Assembly: GCA_937880805.1 (NCBI GenBank)
Contig: CALGRR010000124.1
Coordinates: 1 to 57,452, forward strand
DNA length: 57,452 nt
Source: an uncultured Clostridia bacterium
Lineage (GTDB): Bacteria; Bacillota; Clostridia; Oscillospirales; Acutalibacteraceae
Direction of reading: 5' to 3'
The notes under the pieces were generated by a model, which searched no databases, had not been told where the DNA came from, and saw nothing but the letters and a program-made list of their open reading frames with translations. Shown here in pieces: positions 52,074 to 57,452 of this stretch (positions are counted from its first letter, which is position 1; each line of letters begins with the position of its first letter). A program made the translations under genes and the position numbers.

Positions 52074-52910
52074 ATGAAAAAAAAGATTTTAAAGGCTGTT
52101 GCAGTTATTATTTCAATTTCAATCGTTGTTGGAATTTGTATTTTAACAAATGCCTTTGTAGGAAATCCGATATCAAAACACCTTGCAACCAATACAGCGG
52201 AAAAGCGTCTTGAAGAAAAATACCGTGACCGAGATTTTGAAATTGAAAAAGTTGTCTATAATCTTAAAGATGGAAATTATCACGCTTTCATTAAATCTCC
52301 GAGCAGCATAGACAGTCACTTTACTGTGTTGATTGATATGTGGGGCAACTTAGAAATTGATAATTATGAGAACGATGTTCTTACAGGATGGAACACGGCA
52401 AACAGACTTGGAAATGAATACGGAGATAAGGTTGATTCAATTTTAGACAGCCAATCGTTTCCGTATGCTGTAGATATAGGATTTGGAGATATAGAGTTTA
52501 TTCCTACAGAGTATGCAAAAGATCCTTCTGTTCCCGACTATGCAATAATCATTGAAGATTTAAAGCTCGATGGAGAATATGACATAAACGAGCTTGGCTC
52601 AAAGGCAGGTAAACTCACCATCTATATTGAAGATGAAACTGTTTCTTTTGAGCGTTTAGCAGAGTTGATTCTTGAAGTCAAAAAAATATTTGACAATGCT
52701 AATGTGAAATTTTATGCTTTGGATTTTGTGCTTGAATATCCTAAAGACGAGAACGGTACAAAAAAAGAGGGTCGTGTTGAGGTAAGAGATCTCTTATATG
52801 CCGACATCTATGAAGAAGATATGATTGAACGAGTCAAAGCTTCTGATGAAGCTGCTAATGCATATTACGCAGAGCAGGATGCTGAAAAGTATCTTGATGA
52901 ACAGAAATAA
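52074..52910 (+). CDS. Membrane-anchored hypothetical protein (YfjL-like)
   Basis: A 278-residue protein with one N-terminal TM helix (AVAVIISISIVVGICILTNA) and an extracytoplasmic mixed alpha/beta domain. The stretch AEKRLEEKYRDRDFEIEKVVYNLKDG is typical of the YfjL-like group seen in Firmicutes. The C-terminal acidic tail ends AEKYLDEQK. GAAAGGAG precedes the ATG. No catalytic residues are evident. It ends just before a strong terminator. Confidence 0.6.
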   Translation: MKKKILKAVAVIISISIVVGICILTNAFVGNPISKHLATNTAEKRLEEKYRDRDFEIEKVVYNLKDGNYHAFIKSPSSIDSHFTVLIDMWGNLEIDNYENDVLTGWNTANRLGNEYGDKVDSILDSQSFPYAVDIGFGDIEFIPTEYAKDPSVPDYAIIIEDLKLDGEYDINELGSKAGKLTIYIEDETVSFERLAELILEVKKIFDNANVKFYALDFVLEYPKDENGTKKEGRVEVRDLLYADIYEEDMIERVKASDEAANAYYAEQDAEKYLDEQK

Positions 52911-52930
52911 ATAAGTGATTATGAAAAATG

Positions 52931-52967
52931 CAGGCAACATCTTTTATGAGTGATGTTGCCTGTTGGT
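52931..52967 (+). terminator. Terminator after the 52074 gene
   Basis: An 11-bp stem CAGGCAACATC (52931-52941) / GATGTTGCCTG (52952-52962) followed by TTGGTTTTT. Confidence 0.85.
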
Positions 52968-53197
52968 TTTTCACCATATTGAATAATGCATTAATGTGTT
53001 TTGTGAAAAAGAGAATTAAAAATATAAGAGTATAAAATTTAGACAAATAAGTGTTCTGAAACCGTTGATACATAAGGGGTTTGAAGTGCGGTAATTGAAG
53101 GGTACGTATATTTTGACCTATAACCCTGATTTTGCGTTTTATGCGTTACAAAAGCAAGATTTTGAGTTGTAGATTTTTATATGCCAACAATAGAAAA

Positions 53198-53228
53198 AGC
53201 CGACAACACCACAATGATGTTGTCGGCT
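53198..53228 (-). terminator. Terminator of the DUF6061-like gene
   Basis: An 11-bp stem AGCCGACAACA (53198-53208) / TGTTGTCGGCT (53218-53228), followed on the minus strand by TTTTTCTA. Confidence 0.85.
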
Positions 53229-53234
53229 AAAATT

Positions 53235-53492
53235 TTATCTCATATCGGATAATGGAGTATAGTCTGTATTATTTTGCAAGTATTCCTCCATTTTACAGTT
53301 TAACGGTAATTTGACATAGCTAATTGGCTCGTTGTAAATAAGATAACCAAGTTCAGATACTTCATACATATTGTTTGCATATTCGTTTTCAACGGCAACG
53401 CAGTCAACTGATACCATAGAACCGTCGGTTAACTTCAACTCAACACAAGCAGTGTCAATGTTGAATTCACAAGACATAATTTGATTTTTCAT
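53235..53492 (-). CDS. DUF6061-like small protein
   Basis: An 85-residue protein. The core SCEFNIDTACVELKLTDGSMVSVDC, then VENEYANNMYEVSELGYLIYNEP, matches a small family often found next to integrative elements in Firmicutes. The function is unknown. AAAGGA precedes the ATG. It sits alone between two terminators and may be cargo left by an earlier element. Confidence 0.7.
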   Translation of the reverse strand: MKNQIMSCEFNIDTACVELKLTDGSMVSVDCVAVENEYANNMYEVSELGYLIYNEPISYVKLPLNCKMEEYLQNNTDYTPLSDMR

Positions 53493-53599
53493 AGCAGAAA
53501 TCCTTTCTTAATTTAATAAGCAATCTGTTTGGCATCTGCCGCACTTTCTTGTTTCTGCTATGCTGTCTTATCGGAACGCTGCATTCACAGCCCCTTTTG

Positions 53600-56095
53600 T
53601 TATTCTGCATTAAAAGCATTTGATTCTATTTTCATTCTGCATATATCATAAACGCAAAGCCTCATTGCTTTTCCCATTCCGATGGGGTCTTTCATATATG
53701 CCATACGGAGTGACATACGGGTCTGCGGTGCGGTAACAACATAAAGCATAGTCAGAATTCCGCTGTTGCGTGCATAAACCGCAAGCACGGGGTCAAGGTA
53801 TCCGTCACCGCTAAGGTCGATGCTTGCATCGGTTATAACAAAGCCGTCAAAGCCCCATTCGTTTCTTAAAAGGTCTGTGATAAGTGCTTTGCTTCCGCCG
53901 CACCACTGTGTGCCGATTCTGTTATATGCCGACATAATTCCGCGGGCGTTGCCTTCTTTGACCGAAATTTCAAACGGCTCAAGATAAATCTCACGCAGCG
54001 ACTGCTCGCTGAGCCAGGTGTATAAACCGTTTGACTGACGGTTGGTTTCCTGCTCGTTGGCAACAAAATGCTTAACCGTAACAATCAGTCCCTTGGACTG
54101 TGCACCCCTTATAACCGCCGCCGAAATCTTGCCCGAAAGCAGCGGGTCTTCGGAATAATATTCGTTATTTCTTCCGCCCTGCGGGCTGCGGTGAATATTG
54201 CAGCCGGGAGCATACCAAACGTGAGTGCCGAGCTGCAATGCCTCTTCACCGATTATCTCGCCGAATTCCTCTGCAAGCTCATCATTCCAGGTGCAGGCCA
54301 AAGCAGTTGCAACGGGGAATGCAAGACCGCAATCACGGTAAAGAAGTCCGCCTTCACCCTTGATGCAGGAGGGTCCGTCGTTATCCGAGGTTGAGGGGAT
54401 ACCGAGCCTTTTAACGGCGGTTGTTTCATAGCCGCAGTCTGCAATCAGCTCAATCATTTCGGAAACGGTGAGCTGATCAAGGAAAGCATCCCAGAGGCTC
54501 TCGTCTTCGGCAACATCTTTAAGCGTAATTACACCGTCTTTATATTTAACGCCCGTTTTGGGTGTTTCACCCTCTGTTTCGGGCTCGGGTCTTTTATCGC
54601 TGTTTTTCACTTCGTCGGTTGCCTTATAATCAGAAGGCTTCTGCGGATAGGTTTCTTCGGGGTTTGAGCGTGAGAAATATTCAAGGCTTCCCTCCGCAAA
54701 ACCGAAAAGGTTTTTAACCTCTGCACCCGAATTGCTGTCGGTTTTATAAATAACCTTTTCGGGCACATTATAGCTGAAGCTCTTTTCGGCATCTCTCACA
54801 TTGCGTGAAATATGGATTTTATATTCACCCTTATCAAGCACCCAAGCTTCTTCGGTTTCAGCGTCATAGGATGCCATATCCTCAATATCAAAAGAAATGT
54901 TAATAGTTTCGCTTTCTCCGGGCTTCAGCTCAGATGTTTTTTTATAAGCCGCAAGCTCTTTTGCACTTTTCTCAATTCCGCCCTCGTAATAGGGTGCAGT
55001 GAAATAAACCTGAACAACATCCTTGCCCGCAGCTTCGCCCGTATTTTCAACCTCTACGGCAATATTTATCTTTTCGCCGTCGGAGCCGAAGGATTTGACA
55101 TTCCACTCAAAATCGGTGTAAGAAAGTCCGTATCCGAAGGGATACATCACCTTTTCGGGGGCAAACGTTTCAAAATATCTGTAGCCCACATAAATACCTT
55201 CGCTGTAATTTACAAAATACTTGGGAATTCCGAATATTCCCTTATACATATAATTACCGAAGTTTTGCGAAGCGGGGTGGTCTTCAATATCATAAGAAAT
55301 TGTATCCGCAAGCTTACCCGAGGGATTGACCTTGCCGGTAAGCACCTCGCCAACGCTGTTTGTTCCCACTTCACCGGGAAGCCACATAATCATTGCCGCC
55401 TTGATGCTGTCATAATCCTCAAGCCACGACATATCCGTTATGTTTGAAATATTGAAAACAACAATTACATCGGAGAATTCCGTGCAGACCTTATCAATCA
55501 TTGCTTTTTCGTCTGCGGTAAGGTTGAGCTTTTCAATGCTCAGATCCTTCATTTCCGTTCCTACTCTGCCAATAACGATTATGGCAGTCTGCGAAAAACC
55601 GACAGCCTCTTCCATAACCTTATTGCTTATTTTATTTATGGGCATTTCAGACTGACCGCCGCCGAAGAACTGCTCAAGAACGGTGCCCACATATCCGATA
55701 AGACCCGTGTCAACCTTTGTTCCCGTGTAATCGGCATACAGATTATATAAATTCTTGTTGTATTCAATTCCCGAATTCTCGAGTGCATCATAGAAGCCTA
55801 CAGCATCGGATGAACGAACCGCACCCGAGCCTGCCGCACCCGCAAACGCTATTGAGCAGGATGCCGCACCGAAAACGTTAACCTTTTTGTTTTTCAGAGG
55901 AAGAGCGTTGTTATCGTTTTTCAGAAGAACAATGCCCTCAGATTCTATCTTGTGGGCAATTTCAACGGATTTGGCTTTGGTTTCATCGGAAATCAGGCTT
56001 GCTGCAAAAGCACTCGCACCGCCTGACAGCATAATCACCGCCGCAAGAACAAGCGAGATAATTCTCATAACCGTTTTCTTTTTCATTCTTAACAT
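53600..56095 (-). CDS. GH3 beta-glucosidase with permuted domain order
   Basis: An 831-residue secreted GH3 enzyme (signal LVLAAVIMLSGGASAFA) with domains in the order GH3_C (about 40-330, SEGIVLLKNDNNALPL), Fn3-like (about 340-460, DVVQVYFTAPYYEGGIEKSA), linker rich in E/T/P, then GH3_N (about 530-800). Classical GH3 is GH3_N-GH3_C-Fn3; this inverted order is known in rumen Clostridia and Butyrivibrio. The GH3_N part has APGCNIHRSPQGGRNNEYYS, VKHFVANEQETNRQ and the nucleophile GFVITDASID (D756). GGAGG precedes the ATG by 7 bases. It releases beta-glucose from oligosaccharides outside the cell. Confidence 0.87.
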   Translation of the reverse strand: MLRMKKKTVMRIISLVLAAVIMLSGGASAFAASLISDETKAKSVEIAHKIESEGIVLLKNDNNALPLKNKKVNVFGAASCSIAFAGAAGSGAVRSSDAVGFYDALENSGIEYNKNLYNLYADYTGTKVDTGLIGYVGTVLEQFFGGGQSEMPINKISNKVMEEAVGFSQTAIIVIGRVGTEMKDLSIEKLNLTADEKAMIDKVCTEFSDVIVVFNISNITDMSWLEDYDSIKAAMIMWLPGEVGTNSVGEVLTGKVNPSGKLADTISYDIEDHPASQNFGNYMYKGIFGIPKYFVNYSEGIYVGYRYFETFAPEKVMYPFGYGLSYTDFEWNVKSFGSDGEKINIAVEVENTGEAAGKDVVQVYFTAPYYEGGIEKSAKELAAYKKTSELKPGESETINISFDIEDMASYDAETEEAWVLDKGEYKIHISRNVRDAEKSFSYNVPEKVIYKTDSNSGAEVKNLFGFAEGSLEYFSRSNPEETYPQKPSDYKATDEVKNSDKRPEPETEGETPKTGVKYKDGVITLKDVAEDESLWDAFLDQLTVSEMIELIADCGYETTAVKRLGIPSTSDNDGPSCIKGEGGLLYRDCGLAFPVATALACTWNDELAEEFGEIIGEEALQLGTHVWYAPGCNIHRSPQGGRNNEYYSEDPLLSGKISAAVIRGAQSKGLIVTVKHFVANEQETNRQSNGLYTWLSEQSLREIYLEPFEISVKEGNARGIMSAYNRIGTQWCGGSKALITDLLRNEWGFDGFVITDASIDLSGDGYLDPVLAVYARNSGILTMLYVVTAPQTRMSLRMAYMKDPIGMGKAMRLCVYDICRMKIESNAFNAE

Positions 56096-56197
56096 ATTAC
56101 ATCCTCCTTAAAGTTTATGGAGCAAGCTTTTTATTTATTGTATCACACAATTTTTGCCTTTGCAATAACAACACTCACTTCTAAAAACAAAAAAGAA

Positions 56198-56225
56198 AAA
56201 TCCAAGTCTGTTAAGACTTGGATTT
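56198..56225 (-). terminator. Terminator of the two-repeat protein gene
   Basis: A 12-bp stem AAATCCAAGTCT (56198-56209) / AGACTTGGATTT (56214-56225) with a T-rich tail on the minus strand, downstream of the gene ending at 56307. Confidence 0.85.
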
Positions 56226-56306
56226 CCTGAGATGAAAAATAACAACGGATTTGCTTAAACAATTGTTTTAGAGGCGTTATTGTACAAACTTTTGCAAGCA
56301 ATTGTT

Positions 56307-57164
56307 TCAGGTAAGACTATTGTTGTTAAGATATACAAGGCCTGCTGTTTTAAGAGCTGCGTTAGCTTCTGCCTTGGGTATTACAATTTCTTCAACCTTA
56401 CCGTTAATATTTACAGAAGCATTAACAAAGCCTGCATTAACAGCAACGTTAACAGCAGCCTCATCGGAAAGTCCGGGGAGCTTGAGACCTACGGCAACGA
56501 TAAGTGATTTCGCAACAAGAATGTTAGTTATCTGTGCATCTGCAACATACTCATCAACAATTACGTTGTTATCGTGGCAAGCCTGAATAGCTTCAAAAAA
56601 CTTGTCACCTGCAGCGATGTCGTAATTGTCATCGTCCTCAAGATCGTATGCAAGGTCGAACTCTTTTGCAACAAGTGCGTACCATTCTGCCTGTGCATAT
56701 GCCTGTATCTTGTTTGCGTATACAAAACTTGCTGTTTCAAGGGCTGCGTCAGCCTCTGCCTTTGTAATTATAACCTCTTTAACCTTACCAAAAAGGTTGA
56801 CAGAAACCTTAACAAAGCCTGCATCAACAGCAATATCAAGAGCAGCTTCGTCGGGAAGCTCTGCGCCATCGAGACCTGCAGCAACTGCAAGTGATTTTGC
56901 AACAAGAACGTTGGTTATATATGCATCTGCATCATATTCGTCAACAATTACGTTGTTGTCATGGCAAGCCTGAATAACTGCAAAATATTCGTCATCAGCA
57001 GCGATGTCGTAGTTGTCATTGTCCTCAAGGCTGTATACGAGATCAAACTCCTCAGCAACAAGTGCATACCACTCTGCCTGTGTGTATGCATCAACAGACT
57101 GAGCAGGCGGTACAACGCCGAATAGTGATAAAACAAATGACATAATGAGTGAGAAAAGTTTCAT
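56307..57164 (-). CDS. Secreted protein made of two tandem ~120-residue repeats
   Basis: A 285-residue acidic protein with a signal peptide (LFSLIMSFVLSLFGVVPPAQS). Residues about 29-147 and 158-277 are two copies of one unit: QAEWYALVAxEFDL, then LEDxDNYDIAAxDxxF, QACHDNNVIVDEY, ILVAKSLxVA, DEAAxxxAVxAGFV and a helical end. The copies stay close in sequence, so the duplication is recent or under strong selection. No family is recognised; alanine-rich acidic units of this kind may be helical bundles. The ATG at 57164 has AAGGAG 9 bases upstream; a longer frame to 57197 has no ribosome site. Confidence 0.75.
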   Translation of the reverse strand: MKLFSLIMSFVLSLFGVVPPAQSVDAYTQAEWYALVAEEFDLVYSLEDNDNYDIAADDEYFAVIQACHDNNVIVDEYDADAYITNVLVAKSLAVAAGLDGAELPDEAALDIAVDAGFVKVSVNLFGKVKEVIITKAEADAALETASFVYANKIQAYAQAEWYALVAKEFDLAYDLEDDDNYDIAAGDKFFEAIQACHDNNVIVDEYVADAQITNILVAKSLIVAVGLKLPGLSDEAAVNVAVNAGFVNASVNINGKVEEIVIPKAEANAALKTAGLVYLNNNSLT

Positions 57165-57269
57165 TTTGAAATACTCCTTTCTTGATTTGGTAAACATATT
57201 ATAGCAATAATATTAACACAAATCAATAGTCAGTGTACCAAGTTTGTGTGTTTTTTGTAAATAAAACAT

Positions 57270-57350
57270 AACGTCACTCGAGTGCAAGCGAGAATTTCAC
57301 ATTGCGAAGCAATATTTCACCCACCCGAAATGGTGGATTTAGTTGAAAAG
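57270..57350. repeat. ATTTCAC hairpin repeat next to tRNA
   Basis: ATTTCAC occurs at 57294-57300 and 57314-57320, separated by the hairpin ATTGC-GAA-GCAAT. Flanking small stems are CACTCGAGTG and CCACC-CGAAAT-GGTGG. This hairpin-chain repeat ending in ATTTAGTTGAAAAGAAC beside tRNA genes is familiar from gut Firmicutes. No gene. Confidence 0.55.
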
Positions 57351-57388
57351 AACCCACATTTGTCATAGACAAATGTGGGTTCTTTTTT
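57351..57388. terminator. Strong terminator after tRNA-Gln
   Basis: A 14-bp perfect stem AACCCACATTTGTC (57351-57364) / GACAAATGTGGGTT (57368-57381), loop ATA, then CTTTTTT on the plus strand; the minus side has CTTTTCAAC. It borders the tRNA 3' end. Confidence 0.9.
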
Positions 57389-57452
57389 GGCTGGGGAATA
57401 GGGATTCGAACCCCAACAAACAGAGTCAGAGTCTGTCGTGCTACCGTTACAC
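57388..57452 (-). tRNA. tRNA-Gln (anticodon CUG), 5' part outside window
   Basis: The minus strand gives a D-arm part (GTGTAACGGTAGCACG), anticodon stem ACAGA/TCTGT around the loop CTCTGAC (anticodon CTG, reading CAG), T-arm TTGGGGTTCGAATCCCTA and the acceptor strand TTCCCCA + G + CCA. The CCA is encoded (57388-57390 in complement). The first acceptor bases lie beyond 57452. Confidence 0.9.

Larger units (their letters stand above)
52911..53234. other. Intergenic gap with two hairpins
   Basis: No gene. A terminator for the plus-strand gene lies at 52931-52967 and one for the minus-strand gene at 53198-53228. The part between them is AT-rich without visible signals. Confidence 0.6.

Overview
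The window reads as a chromosome segment from an anaerobic gut-type Firmicute (Clostridia, probably Oscillospiraceae/Ruminococcaceae). The grounds are the ricT-holB-darA cluster, a SpoIID homologue, strong AAGGAGG-type ribosome sites, TGA/TAA/TAG all used as stops, several plant-glycan hydrolases and InlB-type repeat proteins. The exact taxon is inference.

Positions 1-12858 are mostly core genes. A minus-strand run carries ricT (partial), holB, darA, a short QueG-like protein, an AEC permease, a membrane protein and citrate synthase. A spoIID homologue and degV lie on the plus strand. A second minus-strand run holds an alpha/beta hydrolase, dut, a ThuA-like protein, a FemAB-like transferase, a neutral-ceramidase-like protein and a low-molecular-weight protein tyrosine phosphatase (LMW-PTP).

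Positions 12820-28406 are an integrated mobilizable element of about 15.6 kb, bounded by 36-bp direct repeats. The left repeat lies inside the LMW-PTP gene and encodes its catalytic P-loop. The element has a tyrosine integrase broken by one TGA, a Tn916-type Xis, a putative replication initiator, a MobV relaxase preceded by a structured leader, and an S24-like regulator. Its cargo is a plus-strand defence block: an AAA/DUF234 ATPase, then a tight five-gene operon of Res, an unknown protein, DUF4393/Abi-alpha, Mod and AbiTii. Res and Mod are type III-like and are split by the two accessory genes.

Positions 28551-34161 are a glycan-degradation cluster: GH78, a glycosidase-like gene with a one-base frameshift, and GH36. 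From 34170 to 36400 come a hairpin-rich repeat, a serine-recombinase remnant and two small accessory genes.

Positions 36650-50129 look like a self-contained surface or secreted-protein regulon. It holds a 2084-residue InlB-repeat protein ending in a papain-like C/H/D domain, an ECF-type sigma factor with a ~375-residue extension, two paralogous secreted proteins, and a beta-helix-like secreted protein interrupted by TAA. Two promoter-like motifs (ACC-N16-CACT/CGTC) occur upstream of the giant gene, the sigma gene and the first paralogue. This suggests autoregulated control by the local sigma factor.

Positions 50250-57452 hold an Xre/membrane-protein pair, two membrane or secreted unknowns, a domain-permuted GH3 beta-glucosidase, a two-repeat secreted protein, a hairpin repeat and the 3' part of a tRNA-Gln(CUG).

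Three otherwise good genes are each broken by a single change (integrase TGA, glycosidase -1 frameshift, beta-helix TAA). These could be real decay or assembly errors. All family assignments come from reading motifs; no database search was run.
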